DNA of 64,000 bases from positions 682,001 through 746,000 of the forward strand of contig NZ_CP055481.1 of assembly GCF_013705725.1 (NCBI RefSeq), in the 5' to 3' direction. This document shows, one piece after another, positions 8,544-18,209 of this stretch (position 1 is its first letter; each line of letters begins with the position of its first letter). The position numbers were made by a program, and so were the translations under genes. Under the pieces are notes generated by a model, which was not told the DNA's origin, searched no databases, and was given only the letters and a program-made list of their open reading frames with translations. This DNA comes from Klebsiella sp. RHBSTW-00484. GTDB lineage: Bacteria > Pseudomonadota > Gammaproteobacteria > Enterobacterales > Enterobacteriaceae.

Positions 8544-8981
8544 ATGGATACGCTCGCCGCTATCAGCCGCTGGCTGGGCAAGCAGCATGTCGTGACCTGG
8601 TGCGTTACCCGCGATGACGAGCTGTGGTGCGCCAATGCCTTTTACGTTTATGACCCGGAAACGGTCGCTTTTTATCTGCTCAGCGATGAAAAGACGCGCC
8701 ATGGTCAAATGACCGGGGTGCGTGCCAAAGTGGCCGGGACGGTCAACGGTCAGCCGAAAACCGTCGCGCTGATCCGCGGCGTGCAGTTTAAAGGTGAAAT
8801 CCGCCTGCTGGCAGGTGAAGAAGCCGTGGCGATGCGCAAGCGCTACGTCAGCCGCTTTCCGGTAGCCCGCATGCTATCGGCCCCGGTGTGGGAGATTCGT
8901 CCCGATGAGCTTAAGTTTACCGATAACACGCTCGGCTTCGGTAAGAAGCTATACTGGCTGCGTGATTCTCCAGTTCAGTAA
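8544..8981 (+). CDS. yhbP: YhbP family protein (UPF0306, FMN-binding split-barrel-like)
   Basis: A 145-residue protein matching E. coli YhbP along its length (for example [29 protein letters not shown] and [11 protein letters not shown]). The fold is the flavin-reductase-like split barrel; no function is established. I chose the ATG preceded by GGAG eight bases upstream; an ATG 30 bases earlier adds a non-conserved extension. In E. coli yhbO separates yhbP from yraR; it is absent here. Confidence 0.88.
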   Translation: MDTLAAISRWLGKQHVVTWCVTRDDELWCANAFYVYDPETVAFYLLSDEKTRHGQMTGVRAKVAGTVNGQPKTVALIRGVQFKGEIRLLAGEEAVAMRKRYVSRFPVARMLSAPVWEIRPDELKFTDNTLGFGKKLYWLRDSPVQ

Positions 8982-9071
8982 CCTCCGCTTTGGCGTGCAG
9001 ATCCCTCCGTTTACGACATACTTTTGCTAAGCCGTCCGCTGTTGAATGACGGGTTAGCTGAAGGAGCAATG

Positions 9072-9716
9072 ATGACTCAGGTACTGATAACAGGCGCTAC
9101 CGGCCTGGTTGGTGGGCACTTACTTCGAATGTTGGTTCAGGAGCCGCGAATCGCCGCGATAACTGCGCCAACCCGTCGTCCGCTAGCTGATGCACAAGGA
9201 ATTCTCAATCCGCACGATCCGCAATTAAGCGACGCGCTGGCGCAGGTTGTCGATCCGGTGGATATCGTTTTTTGCTGCCTGGGAACGACGCTGCGGGAGG
9301 CGGGCAGTAAAGAGGCATTTATTCATGCTGATTATACGCTGGTGGTCGATACTGCGCTGACCGGGCTTCGTCTGGGCGCGAAGCATATGCTGGTGGTCAG
9401 CGCGATGGGAGCCGATGCGCATTCGATGTTCTTCTACAATCGCGTCAAGGGTGAGATGGAACAAGCCCTGCGTGCCCAGGCATGGCCGCGGCTAACCTTT
9501 GCCCGTCCCTCCATGCTGCTTGGGGATCGTCAGAAGAAGCGGGGCAATGAAGTGGTGTTGGCACCGATTTTTCGCCTGCTGCCGGGCAACTGGAAGTCAA
9601 TCGATGCCCGTGACGTCGCGCGAGCAATGCTCGCTGAAGCCCTTAATCCCTCAGCAGAAGGCGTCACCATTCTGCCATCAGCAAAACTGCGTGAAATCGC
9701 TGCCCGCGAGGCGTAG
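9072..9716 (+). CDS. yraR: NAD(P)-binding Rossmann protein YraR
   Basis: A 214-residue short-chain-dehydrogenase-like protein with the nucleotide-binding motif [11 protein letters not shown] at residues 8-18, and [10 protein letters not shown] plus a downstream [10 protein letters not shown] holding a YxxxK-like pair. It matches E. coli YraR, whose substrate is unknown. Two adjacent ATGs (9069 and 9072) follow AAGGAG; the second has the better spacing and aligns with the family start MSQVLITG. yraQ follows 46 bases downstream. Confidence 0.88.
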   Translation: MTQVLITGATGLVGGHLLRMLVQEPRIAAITAPTRRPLADAQGILNPHDPQLSDALAQVVDPVDIVFCCLGTTLREAGSKEAFIHADYTLVVDTALTGLRLGAKHMLVVSAMGADAHSMFFYNRVKGEMEQALRAQAWPRLTFARPSMLLGDRQKKRGNEVVLAPIFRLLPGNWKSIDARDVARAMLAEALNPSAEGVTILPSAKLREIAAREA

Positions 9717-9762
9717 TATTCAGCGCTTCAATTTATAAGCTCACTCTTTGCTGGGGAATGCT

Positions 9763-10800
9763 ATGGCTGGTCAGTCTTCATCTCAGGCGGCATCATCGTT
9801 TCAATGGTGGAAACCCGCGCTCTTTTTTCTCGTCGTTATCATCGGCCTGTGGTTCGTCAAATGGCAACCCTATTACGGTAAAGCATTTACCGCGGCCGAG
9901 ACGCACAGCATCGGCAAATCCATTCTTGCCAATAGCGATGCCAACCCCTTACATGCGGCCTGGGACTACGCGCTAGTTTATTTCCTTGCAGTATGGAAAG
10001 CGGCGGTATTAGGTGTACTGCTGGGGTCGTTAATTCAGGTGCTGATTCCCCGCGACTGGCTGCTGCGCACGCTGGGACAATCGAGTTTTCGCGGTACGCT
10101 GCTTGGGGCGGTCTTTTCGCTGCCTGGTATGATGTGCACCTGCTGCGCCGCGCCGGTGGCGGCGGGAATGCGTAAGCAGGTCTCGATGGGCGGCGCACTG
10201 GCATTCTGGATGGGTAACCCGTTGCTCAATCCTGCGACCCTGGTGTTTATGGGCTTTGTGCTCGGTTGGCAGTTTGCATTGATTCGATTAGTCGCCGGGC
10301 TGGCGACCGTGCTGGTGGTGGCAACGCTGGTGCAGAAATGGGTAAAAGAGGCGGCGACGCAGCCCTCTAAGGTACCTGAGTTGCCGATGGAAACGACGCA
10401 GGATGGTTTCTTCAGCCGCTGGCTGCGTGCACTGTGGACGCTGTTCTGGAATACGATCCCGGTCTATATCCTGGCGGTGCTGGTGCTGGGAGCCGCACGG
10501 GTGTGGCTATTCCCGCATGCCGATGGCGTCGTTGATAATACGCTGTTCTGGGTGATAGCGATGGCGATTGCGGGCTGCCTGTTTGTTATCCCGACGGCGG
10601 CGGAGATCCCTGTCGTTCAGACCATGATGATGGCGGGAATGGGCGTCGCGCCCGCGCTGGCGCTGCTCATCACGCTGCCTGCGGTTAGCGTGCCGTCGTT
10701 GATTATGCTGCGTAAAGCGTTTCCGGCGAAGGCGCTGTGGCTGACCGGTGGATTGGTGGCGCTATGCGGCGCGGTGGTCGGCGGGCTGGCATTAATCTGA
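9763..10800 (+). CDS. yraQ: Inner-membrane permease YraQ (ArsP/DUF318 family)
   Basis: A 345-residue polytopic membrane protein of the ArsP/DUF318 permease family, with about eight hydrophobic segments, two of them flanking the conserved CTCCAAPVAAGM motif near residue 125 and a WMGNPLLNPATL loop. ArsP relatives export trivalent organoarsenicals; the substrate of YraQ is unknown. I start at MAGQSSSQ, which aligns with E. coli YraQ, not at the ATG 15 bases upstream. REP elements follow immediately. Confidence 0.88.
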   Translation: MAGQSSSQAASSFQWWKPALFFLVVIIGLWFVKWQPYYGKAFTAAETHSIGKSILANSDANPLHAAWDYALVYFLAVWKAAVLGVLLGSLIQVLIPRDWLLRTLGQSSFRGTLLGAVFSLPGMMCTCCAAPVAAGMRKQVSMGGALAFWMGNPLLNPATLVFMGFVLGWQFALIRLVAGLATVLVVATLVQKWVKEAATQPSKVPELPMETTQDGFFSRWLRALWTLFWNTIPVYILAVLVLGAARVWLFPHADGVVDNTLFWVIAMAIAGCLFVIPTAAEIPVVQTMMMAGMGVAPALALLITLPAVSVPSLIMLRKAFPAKALWLTGGLVALCGAVVGGLALI

Positions 10801-10807
10801 TGGTTTT

Positions 10808-10959
10808 CCCGGAGGCGGCGCGTTGCGCCTGTCCGGGCTACGTGACAGCAGACGATGATGAACTTGTAGCCCCGGTAAGGCGTCAGCCGCCACCGGGGAG
10901 ATAATCAGAAGCCACGTTGGATGTGGTTTCCCGGAGGCGGTGCGTAGCGCCAGCCGGGA
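10808..10959. repeat. Cluster of three REP (PU) elements
   Basis: Three palindromic units with REP features lie between the convergent yraQ and dolP: 10808-10841 (CCCGGAGGCGGCGCGTTGCG...), 10866-10898 (CCCGGTAAGGCGTCAGCCGC...) in inverted orientation, and 10930-10959. The alternating orientation is typical of a BIME. Such elements often stabilise mRNA 3' ends or bind gyrase. Confidence 0.78.
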
Positions 10960-10970
10960 TGCATTAGGGC

Positions 10971-11546
10971 TTATTTGATATAGGTAAAGGCGGTTGTCAC
11001 GCGAGATACGCCGCTCACCCGGCTGGCGATATCCGCCGCTGCGCGTCCTTCACGATCGGTCACCAGACCCATCAGGAACACTTCACCGTTTTCGGTTGTC
11101 ACTTTCACGTTGGATGATTTCACCTGGTCGGTCGTCAGAAGCTGGGAGCGGACCTTGGTGGTAATCCAGGTGTCCGAAGAGGCGGTACCTAAGCCGATCG
11201 GCTGGCCCGAACGCACTTCGTTAAACACTTCCGTTGTCCCTTCAACACCCATAGCAATTTGCTTGGCGCGGGCAGAGAGGTCGGCGACCGGAGTTTGCCC
11301 GGTTAACAGAACTTTCCCCTGGTACGCGGTAACGTTAATACGAGCTTGCTTTTTGATTTGTTCATCTTTCGACAAGGCGCTGTTGACGCGCAGCTCAAGC
11401 GTACTGTCATCAACCTGAGTCCCCACTGAACGCGGGTCCGTCGCGGCTTTTGTGCCAACGGCTGCCGTTCCGACTACCGCTGCAGCAACGCATCCCTGAA
11501 GCAGTAGCGCAGAAAGCAGAATGGCGAGGGGCGAGAGGGCCTTCAT
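10971..11546 (-). CDS. dolP: Outer-membrane BON-domain lipoprotein DolP
   Basis: A 191-residue lipoprotein matching E. coli YraP/DolP, which binds anionic phospholipids at the division site and supports outer-membrane integrity. The signal peptide ends in the lipobox LLQGC with Cys19. Two BON domains follow (about residues 46-110 and 124-188), with the paired patterns INVTAYQGKVLLTGQTP and VKVTTENGEVFLMGLV. It follows diaA after nine bases, so it shares the lpoA-yraN-diaA-dolP transcript. Confidence 0.94.
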   Translation of the reverse strand: MKALSPLAILLSALLLQGCVAAAVVGTAAVGTKAATDPRSVGTQVDDSTLELRVNSALSKDEQIKKQARINVTAYQGKVLLTGQTPVADLSARAKQIAMGVEGTTEVFNEVRSGQPIGLGTASSDTWITTKVRSQLLTTDQVKSSNVKVTTENGEVFLMGLVTDREGRAAADIASRVSGVSRVTTAFTYIK

Positions 11547-11555
11547 GTGTTCTCC

Positions 11556-12146
11556 TTAATCGTCCTGGTGTGGAAAAAGCGTGTTATCAATCAAATCACA
11601 CAAACAATTGACGGTGAGCATGTGCATTTCCTGAATTCGCGCGCTGCGATGCGAGGGAATACGGATTTCGACATCCTGCTGACCCAGCAGGCCGGCCAGT
11701 TCACCGCCGTCATAACCGGTAAACGCCACGATAGTCATATCGCGGGTGACCGCCGCTTCCACGGCTTTCACGATATCCCGGCTGTTGCCGCGTGTAGAAA
11801 TCGCCAGCAGTACGTCGCCAGCGTGTCCCAACGCGCGCACCTGCTTGGCGTAAATTTCGTCGTGCAGGCGATCGTTGGCAATCGCGGTTAAGACCACATT
11901 ATCGGCATTTAGTGCAATGGCAGGTAAACCAGGGCGCTCGGTTTCAAAACGATTAATCATGCTAGCAGCAAAATGCTGTGCGTTGGCGGCGGAAGTGCCA
12001 TTACCACAACAGAGGATTTTGTTGCCGTTCAACAGCGACTGGACGAGCGTCATAGCCGCACGGGAGATGGCGTCCGGGAGTGCTTCCGCTGCTGCAATTT
12101 GGGTTTGAATGCTTTCGGTGAAGCAGGCTTTAATTCTATCGAGCAC
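11556..12146 (-). CDS. diaA: DnaA initiator-associating protein DiaA
   Basis: A 196-residue SIS-domain protein nearly identical to E. coli DiaA, which forms a tetramer, binds DnaA and promotes ordered assembly at oriC. The SIS motif [18 protein letters not shown] is at about residues 43-60. I chose a GTG start ([12 protein letters not shown]) behind AAGGGA because it gives the family length; an ATG 33 bases upstream adds 11 non-conserved residues. It lies between yraN (22 bases) and dolP (9 bases). Confidence 0.93.
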   Translation of the reverse strand: MLDRIKACFTESIQTQIAAAEALPDAISRAAMTLVQSLLNGNKILCCGNGTSAANAQHFAASMINRFETERPGLPAIALNADNVVLTAIANDRLHDEIYAKQVRALGHAGDVLLAISTRGNSRDIVKAVEAAVTRDMTIVAFTGYDGGELAGLLGQQDVEIRIPSHRSARIQEMHMLTVNCLCDLIDNTLFPHQDD

Positions 12147-12168
12147 GGGATCCCTTAATTCATATACG

Positions 12169-12555
12169 CTATTCGCCAAAGGCGTTTTTTAGCCATTGGA
12201 TGTCGTTTCCGGTGAAGGCTACCACATCGAAACGGCAATCCACAGTCTCAAAACTCCCATTATGTCGGGAGAGCCACAGACGCGCGGCTTTGAGCAGTTT
12301 TTGTTGCTTTTGCGGCGTGACGCTGGCGGCGGCATCGCCGTAGTTTGCGCTGCGACGATAGCGCACTTCCACAAACACGGTGACGCTGCCGTCACGCATG
12401 ATGAGGTCAATCTCGCCGCCGCGTTCATGAACGTTAGCGGCGATAAAACGCAGACCCTGGCTCTCCAGCCAGCGGCGAGCCTGGATTTCCCAGGCATCGC
12501 CGGTCTGCTTACTTAGTTGGCTGCGACGATTTGTCCACCCTGGTACTTGAGCCAT
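12169..12555 (-). CDS. yraN: YraN family endonuclease-fold protein (UPF0102)
   Basis: A 128-residue protein of the YraN/UPF0102 family, which has a PD-(D/E)XK nuclease fold; [11 protein letters not shown] and VFVEVRYRR carry the acidic and basic residues expected of the active site. No cellular role is firmly established. The chosen start ([11 protein letters not shown]) overlaps the 3' end of lpoA by 43 bases; an earlier ATG would overlap further and add poorly conserved residues. Confidence 0.88.
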   Translation of the reverse strand: MAQVPGWTNRRSQLSKQTGDAWEIQARRWLESQGLRFIAANVHERGGEIDLIMRDGSVTVFVEVRYRRSANYGDAAASVTPQKQQKLLKAARLWLSRHNGSFETVDCRFDVVAFTGNDIQWLKNAFGE

Positions 12556-14618
12556 GACAGTTTCCTGTTGATCACGCAATCCTGCGTGGCCGTGAGATCG
12601 CCGGTGTTGCCATTCAATTCAAAGCCGGAAACCTGGCGCATTTGCGAGAAATGGTTGGCCAGCGACCAGGCGTCGGCACCCATGGCATACAGGCGCGCCA
12701 GCGAGTAGTCGTTGCGAACGGCGGCTAACGCTTGTTGTTGCAGCGCCGGGTTGCTGCCTGCCAGCATCGGGATCTCGCTATATTGTAAGCCTTCCATCTC
12801 CAGACGGAAATCAGGACCTGAAGTGCCCTGAGAGCTGCGGGAGCTGGCATACAGCGTCACGCCGCTTTGGCTACCGTTACGCAGGGCAATCATGGGTTTG
12901 ATATAGCCAATCTGTTCCGGCGTTGCCAGGATATACGCGGCGTCGACGCTGCCGCCACTGCTGACAGGCACGTCGCTCGGGCTACCCAGGGCGCTATCCT
13001 GCGCTGATGGCAGGGTTGATACCGGAGAGCCGCTCAACGAGATACCGCTGTTGACGCTGCCGCGTAGTTCGGCGGTTGAACCTAAACGCTGTTGCAGTAC
13101 CGTACCGCCGCCCAGCTTCAGCCACTCGTTGGCAAAGGCGCTAACCACCCGATCGCCCAGCGCGCCGCGCGGCACCAGCAGCAGCGGAGTCTGCTTGCCC
13201 TGATCGTGAATGTGGTGCGCCGCATCGCGGGCTTCATCTTCCGGGGAGAGTGCGAAATAGCAGATATTTGCCCGGCTTTCGACTTTCTCCGGCTGGTTCA
13301 GCGCCAGCACGTTCAGTGAAGTATTGCTCTTAATAACATCTTCGACGTTCTCTTTCAGCAGCGGACCAACAACGATGGTTGCGCCGTCCTGCTGCACCTG
13401 GGCCAGCAGTTGGCTCATCGGTTGAGTGGTGGTGTCGTAAATTTTCAGTTCGGCGGAAGGGTTTGCCGGAGTGGCTGCCACTGTCTGAGTTTGCGGAGCT
13501 GTCGTTGCCGGTTGGCTGGTGGTTTCTGCGGTCGCGTCGGTAGCTTGAGGCGTCGAGGCCTGGACCGCCGCCGGTGCGGTGACCGGAGCCGCAGTTTGTA
13601 CCTGGTCGGCTGCCGGGGCCTGTACCGGGGTTTGTGCATTATTGGTGGTGGTGAGATCGGTCACTTCCGCCTGCGATGGACTGACTACTGCGCTATCAGC
13701 AACGTTTGCCGCCTGAGCGACCTGAGCAGGCACCGCGCTTCCAGTAACGGCAGGTGCGCCGTTTTTCGCTGCTTCAAAACCCTGCTGGATTGTGCGGCCA
13801 AATATCGCCGCCTGACCGTTTAGCGGCAGCAGCAGGGCGATTTTATTGGTCGATGCGGCCTGGTAATTTTGCATGTTACCTAACTGCGTGGGCAGCATTT
13901 TCGCACCCGGATTTTGCGGGTAGCGGGTCTGCCAGTCTTTAACGCCCGCTTTCAGCATTGTCGGGTCGCTGCGGTTATCAAACCACATGCGCTGTAGATC
14001 CAGCCAGCCCTGTAAAACGTTCTCATCGGCGTTAATGACCAGCGCGTTGGCTTGATCCTGGGTCATCGTGGTGAGCGCTGCCCAGGTCGCGTCGATATTC
14101 TTCTGCTTTTGCGCGGGCAGGCTCAGCAGCGGCTGCTGGGCGATCAGTGCCCGCAGCAGGTTTAGTGAGGGCTGCCCCTGGCTGGCGTCGATTTGCGCCT
14201 GCCAGTAGCGCGGCAGCTGATTTTGCTCAAGGCCTGCTGGGTTGAGTTTACTCAGCAGCGCCTGCGCGCCCTGGAAATCGTTCTGCGCCAGCTTTACTTC
14301 AACCGCCAGCAGCGATTGTTCGCGGCTTTGCGTACTGTTGAGGTTAGACGGTAGCTGATTGAACAGGTCGATGGCCTGCGGTTTCTTACCTTCCTTCAGC
14401 AGTGCACGAATGGCGAGTAATTGCCAGTTGGTCTTGCTATCATTCGCGCTTTGCTGCATTTGTTGCAGGTAGTAACTGGAGTCTGCTTGTGCCGTACCCT
14501 GCAAATACGCCGTGCTTTGGTCCGGAGTATGGGTGCCGCAGCCAGCAAAGATCAGGGCGGCCAGCAGTACGGGTAGACAACGCACGGGTTTAGAACGAAG
14601 AAATGTTGACGGTACCAT
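12513..14618 (-). CDS. lpoA: Penicillin-binding protein 1A activator LpoA
   Basis: A 701-residue outer-membrane lipoprotein that activates PBP1A (MrcA) for peptidoglycan synthesis. The signal peptide ends LIFAGC with Cys27; a TPR-like N-terminal domain runs to about residue 260; a low-complexity linker rich in Ala, Thr, Gln, Pro and Val spans about residues 290-400; the C-terminal domain has a periplasmic-binding fold. The linker is longer than in E. coli (678 residues in all). The start is [14 protein letters not shown], 25 residues inside the longest frame and aligned with E. coli. It is divergent from rsmI with 63 bases between starts. Confidence 0.94.
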   Translation of the reverse strand: MVPSTFLRSKPVRCLPVLLAALIFAGCGTHTPDQSTAYLQGTAQADSSYYLQQMQQSANDSKTNWQLLAIRALLKEGKKPQAIDLFNQLPSNLNSTQSREQSLLAVEVKLAQNDFQGAQALLSKLNPAGLEQNQLPRYWQAQIDASQGQPSLNLLRALIAQQPLLSLPAQKQKNIDATWAALTTMTQDQANALVINADENVLQGWLDLQRMWFDNRSDPTMLKAGVKDWQTRYPQNPGAKMLPTQLGNMQNYQAASTNKIALLLPLNGQAAIFGRTIQQGFEAAKNGAPAVTGSAVPAQVAQAANVADSAVVSPSQAEVTDLTTTNNAQTPVQAPAADQVQTAAPVTAPAAVQASTPQATDATAETTSQPATTAPQTQTVAATPANPSAELKIYDTTTQPMSQLLAQVQQDGATIVVGPLLKENVEDVIKSNTSLNVLALNQPEKVESRANICYFALSPEDEARDAAHHIHDQGKQTPLLLVPRGALGDRVVSAFANEWLKLGGGTVLQQRLGSTAELRGSVNSGISLSGSPVSTLPSAQDSALGSPSDVPVSSGGSVDAAYILATPEQIGYIKPMIALRNGSQSGVTLYASSRSSQGTSGPDFRLEMEGLQYSEIPMLAGSNPALQQQALAAVRNDYSLARLYAMGADAWSLANHFSQMRQVSGFELNGNTGDLTATQDCVINRKLSWLKYQGGQIVAAN

Positions 14619-14681
14619 ATGTATCCAGTGATATTTTTTTGGCTCAATGCTCAATATTAAATCGGCAATACGGACGAGACA

Positions 14682-15545
14682 ATGAAACAACACGAATCAG
14701 CGGATAATTCTCAGGGACAGCTCTATATTGTACCCACTCCGATAGGAAATCTGTCTGATATCACGCAACGCGCACTGGAAGTGTTGCAAGTCGTTGATTT
14801 AGTTGCAGCGGAGGACACTCGCCATACCGGTTTGCTGTTGCAGCATTTTGCGATTAGCGCCCGTTTATTTGCGCTTCACGACCATAATGAGCAGCAAAAG
14901 GCTGAAACACTTCTGGCGAAATTAAAACAAGGGCAAAACATCGCGCTGGTTTCGGACGCCGGAACGCCGTTGATCAACGATCCAGGCTACCATCTGGTGC
15001 GCGTCTGCCGCGAGGCGAATATTCGCGTAGTGCCGCTGCCGGGCCCTTGTGCGGCAATCGCGGCACTGAGTGCTGCCGGGCTGCCTTCGGATCGTTTCTG
15101 CTATGAAGGTTTTCTGCCCGCTAAGTCAAAAGGGCGTCGCGATACGCTCAAGGCGCTGGAAGAAGAGCCGCGCACGATTATATTTTATGAATCAACGCAT
15201 CGCCTGCTGGAAAGCCTGGAAGATATCTGCACCGTGTTGGGCGAATCCCGCTACGTGGTGCTGGCGCGTGAGCTGACCAAAACCTGGGAATCTATCCACG
15301 GCGCGCCAATCGGTGAGCTGCTGGCATGGGTGAAAGAGGACGAGAACCGCCGCAAAGGCGAGATGGTACTGATCGTTGAAGGCTTTAAAGCGCAGGAAGA
15401 GGCGCTGCCAGCGGTTGCGCTGCGTACGCTGGCCCTGTTGCAGGCTGAACTGCCGTTGAAGAAAGCCGCCGCCCTGACCGCAGAGATCCACGGTGTGAAG
15501 AAAAATGCGCTGTATAAATATGCCCTGGAGCAGCAGGGGGAGTAA
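14682..15545 (+). CDS. rsmI: 16S rRNA C1402 ribose 2'-O-methyltransferase RsmI
   Basis: A 287-residue tetrapyrrole-methylase-fold enzyme that methylates the ribose of C1402 in 16S rRNA with S-adenosylmethionine. Family signatures are [14 protein letters not shown] near the N terminus, [27 protein letters not shown] and [10 protein letters not shown]. It matches E. coli RsmI over its length. The Fic gene starts only four bases after its stop and is probably co-transcribed, unlike the K-12 arrangement. Confidence 0.95.
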   Translation: MKQHESADNSQGQLYIVPTPIGNLSDITQRALEVLQVVDLVAAEDTRHTGLLLQHFAISARLFALHDHNEQQKAETLLAKLKQGQNIALVSDAGTPLINDPGYHLVRVCREANIRVVPLPGPCAAIAALSAAGLPSDRFCYEGFLPAKSKGRRDTLKALEEEPRTIIFYESTHRLLESLEDICTVLGESRYVVLARELTKTWESIHGAPIGELLAWVKEDENRRKGEMVLIVEGFKAQEEALPAVALRTLALLQAELPLKKAAALTAEIHGVKKNALYKYALEQQGE

Positions 15546-15549
15546 TCGC

Positions 15550-16563
15550 ATGAGTCGTTACCAGCCGCCATTTAGCATTACGCCTGCCATTCTCAATCTG
15601 ATTGTTGAGGTCGGGGAGCTATTAGGGCACTGGTCGGCTCAAACGGGACGAGTTTCTCCTCTCCTACGAAAAGATAATCGCATTCGCACGATCCAGGCTT
15701 CGCTTGCGATAGAGCACAATAGCCTGAGTACCGAGCAGGTCACTGCCCTGGTGGAGGGAAAACGTGTTCTTGCGCCAGCAAAAGATATTCAAGAAGTCAG
15801 AAACGCCATTCTGGCATACGAAAAAATGGCTGAATGGAAAAGCTATCGGTTAACCGATCTTCTGGCCGCCCATCGAATCCTGATGATAGGGTTGGTTGAT
15901 AACCCTGGTCAGCTGCGTAGCGGAGACGTGGGGATCTACAGGGATAAAAAACTTATTCATATGGCTCCCCCGGCTTCTCAGGTCGGTCGTTTGATAAACG
16001 ATTTGTTGCAGTGGCTGAAAATAACTGACATCCATCCGCTTATCGCCGGAGCAGTCTTTCACTATGAATTTGAATTTATTCATCCCTTTGCCGACGGTAA
16101 TGGCCGAATGGGTCGCTTGTGGCAAACATTAATTCTTAGTCAATGGCGTGCGGAGCTTGCCTGGTTACCGGTGGAAACGCTGATGCATTATCAGCAGGAA
16201 CGGTATTATCAGGTTTTAGGGATGTGTGATCGTCAGAGTGACAGCACGCCGTTTATCGAGTTTATGTTGGAAAATATGGTCACTGCTTTGAAAGAAGGCG
16301 TGGGACTAACCGCTGCTCTGTCGGAAGAAATGTCGGAAGAAATGTCGGAAGAAATGTCGGAAGAAAAAGTGACAACGTTAACGGTTGTTGAGGGGCGGAT
16401 CCTCCAGCTTTTGGCTGTCGAACCGACGCTCACGGCGAAGGACATGGCCCAGGCAATCGATGTTTCTGCCAGAACCGTTGAACGGTACCTGAAGATATTG
16501 CAGCAAAAGGGAAGACTACAGCGAACCGGAGCAAAGAAAGGGGGAGCCTGGCGGGTTCTTTAG
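15550..16563 (+). CDS. Fic-domain protein (AMPylation-type) with C-terminal winged helix
   Basis: A 337-residue Fic-family protein. The catalytic loop HPFADGNGRMGR at residues 178-189 matches the canonical HPFxxGNGRxxR motif, so nucleotidyl transfer, usually AMP to a hydroxyl side chain, is expected. An N-terminal segment SLAIEHN (residues 51-57) sits where class II Fic proteins carry the inhibitory S/TxxxE(G/N) helix, but with His after the Glu. The C-terminal 65 residues hold a winged-helix-like domain (KDMAQAIDVSARTVERYLKI). Between them is SEEM repeated three times plus SEEK, encoded by a 12-bp DNA repeat. The ATG four bases after rsmI gives the expected N terminus. The target is unknown. 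Confidence 0.9.
   Translation: MSRYQPPFSITPAILNLIVEVGELLGHWSAQTGRVSPLLRKDNRIRTIQASLAIEHNSLSTEQVTALVEGKRVLAPAKDIQEVRNAILAYEKMAEWKSYRLTDLLAAHRILMIGLVDNPGQLRSGDVGIYRDKKLIHMAPPASQVGRLINDLLQWLKITDIHPLIAGAVFHYEFEFIHPFADGNGRMGRLWQTLILSQWRAELAWLPVETLMHYQQERYYQVLGMCDRQSDSTPFIEFMLENMVTALKEGVGLTAALSEEMSEEMSEEMSEEKVTTLTVVEGRILQLLAVEPTLTAKDMAQAIDVSARTVERYLKILQQKGRLQRTGAKKGGAWRVL
16321..16368 (+). repeat. In-frame 12-bp tandem repeat inside the Fic gene
   Basis: Four consecutive copies of TCGGAAGAAATG, the last ending in AAA, encode SEEM-SEEM-SEEM-SEEK. Because the unit is a multiple of three, slippage would change linker length without breaking the frame. Confidence 0.95.
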
Positions 16564-16646
16564 CTTCGTTAGCCACCGAAGTGGAACATGCCCTAGAGGT
16601 GGTGGTAACGCCTTTCCACTACATGAAGAAAGGCGATTCGGCATTG

Positions 16647-17366
16647 TTATACCGCTAGATAAATTGAATTATCCAACAGGCAGTTTACCTTGCTATGTAG
16701 CCACAGGAACGAGGCGGGGATGGACGTTGAGACCGTCTGCGTAAGGTACTTCCTGGTGGCCTCCTTTTTTCCTTCTCCTGCAATGAGTAACAGGATTTCT
16801 TTGGCATTCAGGATATCCTTCAGGCCCAGCGTGATCCCTTGTTCAACGGAATGTCCGGCTGTTTTTAACATGTCATGCTGGCGCGTTTGCTCATCAAGGT
16901 TGCTGATATGACAAAACGGTTCCAGATCATCTCCTGGTTCATTCAGCCCGAGGTGGCCGTTTTTCCCCAGACCCAGGACACATAAATCAATGCCGCCCTT
17001 GCTGGCGATCAGGTCGGTGACGCGCTCGCACTCCTTCTTATCGATATTTTCCGATCTAAAGCCGATAAGTTGCTCTTCCTGTAAGCCCAGCGGTTGGACA
17101 ATGTGTTGCTGCAGGAAGGATTCGCACGTTCCTGGTGTCTGCAGCGGAATACCCACCCACTCATCGAGCTTTACAAATGTCACCTGGCTGATATCCATCT
17201 GACGCTGGCGTACTTTCTCGACAAAATAGCGGTAGGTGAGTAAAGGCGTACTTCCTGTTGCCAGGCAAATCACTGCGTCAGGTTTTTTCTGTATGAAGGT
17301 GACCAGATGCTCGCTGGCGCGATCGCTTAACGTGTTGTAGTTGTGGCATGGGTGTACATTTTGCAT
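16647..17366 (-). CDS. agaI: Galactosamine-6-phosphate isomerase family protein AgaI
   Basis: A 239-residue protein of the NagB/6-phosphogluconolactonase fold, matching AgaI at the end of the aga cluster. Signs are CLATGSTPLLTYRYFVEK, KLDEWVG and GLGKNGHLGLNEPG, the last being the catalytic-loop motif of this family. AgaI was named as galactosamine-6-phosphate deaminase/isomerase, but work in E. coli found AgaS to be the main enzyme, so AgaI may be auxiliary. It is last in the agaS-kbaY-agaBCD-agaI unit, 51 bases after agaD. Confidence 0.88.
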   Translation of the reverse strand: MQNVHPCHNYNTLSDRASEHLVTFIQKKPDAVICLATGSTPLLTYRYFVEKVRQRQMDISQVTFVKLDEWVGIPLQTPGTCESFLQQHIVQPLGLQEEQLIGFRSENIDKKECERVTDLIASKGGIDLCVLGLGKNGHLGLNEPGDDLEPFCHISNLDEQTRQHDMLKTAGHSVEQGITLGLKDILNAKEILLLIAGEGKKEATRKYLTQTVSTSIPASFLWLHSKVNCLLDNSIYLAV

Positions 17367-17417
17367 TTGTAGCTAATTCCTTTAAAAGGGGCATTGCTGT
17401 CATGCCCCTTGGTCCGT

Positions 17418-18209
17418 TTAAAGAATACCGAGCGCGGATGAGGCAATTGAAAGGATAAACGTCACGCCGATTAACAGGACCGGATGCGCTTTTTTCACGC
17501 GCAGGAGGTAATACATCAGCAGTGTGTAGCCCATAGGTAAGATATTCGGGAAGACTTTATCGAAGAAGTCCTGCTGGAGAGCAACGCTGTGCGTACTGTC
17601 GATGGCAAATGAGGTCACGACGTTAATGTGCACATAGGACGCGATAAGCCCACCAATAACGGTAATACCGAGGATCGTCGCCGACCGGGCAATCATCTGC
17701 GAGTTTTCCCTCACCTTATCGATAGCTTTGACCCCGACCGAGTAGCCGATATGGGTCCAGCCGACGCGCAGGAAAAAAATCATCAAGTAGACGGCGAAAA
17801 ACAGAATAGGCCCCAGTACATTCCCCTGGCTGGCGAAAGACGAGCAGATCCCCGCCATGATCGGCAGTAAGGTGAACCAGAATATTGCATCGCCGATCCC
17901 TGCGATTGGACCAAATAAGGCCACTTTTAAGCCCTTAATCGTGTCCCGGTTTTCTCCTTTTTCTTCCATTGAGATCAACAACCCCATCAGGAATCCGACA
18001 AGGTTTGGGTGGGTGTTGATAAATTCCAGGTGATCTTTCATGGCCGCACTCAGGCCAGCTTTGTCATCCTTATAGATTTTTTTCAAAACCGGGAGCATGG
18101 CCCATGTGAATCCGCCTGCCTGCATCCTTTCATAGTTAAAACTGGCCTGAAGGAGCGATGAGCGAAAACCCAGGCGAGTAATGTCCTTTTTACTGATTTC
18201 AGATCCCAT
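17418..18209 (-). CDS. agaD: PTS galactosamine transporter subunit EIID, AgaD
   Basis: A 263-residue mannose-family EIID membrane subunit, nearly identical to E. coli AgaD. The start is MGSEISKKDITRLGFRSSLL; the preceding 33 codons of open frame lie inside agaC and are not conserved. Typical EIID patterns are QASFNYERMQAGGFTWAMLP and GPIAGIGDAIFWFTLLP. With AgaB and AgaC it forms the galactosamine permease. It overlaps the end of agaC by 11 bases. Confidence 0.94.
   Translation of the reverse strand: MGSEISKKDITRLGFRSSLLQASFNYERMQAGGFTWAMLPVLKKIYKDDKAGLSAAMKDHLEFINTHPNLVGFLMGLLISMEEKGENRDTIKGLKVALFGPIAGIGDAIFWFTLLPIMAGICSSFASQGNVLGPILFFAVYLMIFFLRVGWTHIGYSVGVKAIDKVRENSQMIARSATILGITVIGGLIASYVHINVVTSFAIDSTHSVALQQDFFDKVFPNILPMGYTLLMYYLLRVKKAHPVLLIGVTFILSIASSALGIL

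Noticed and set aside
16609..16635. Hairpin CGCCTTTC/GAAAGGCG between fic and agaI as a terminator
   Set aside because: An 8-bp stem with an 11-base loop but no T-run on either strand.
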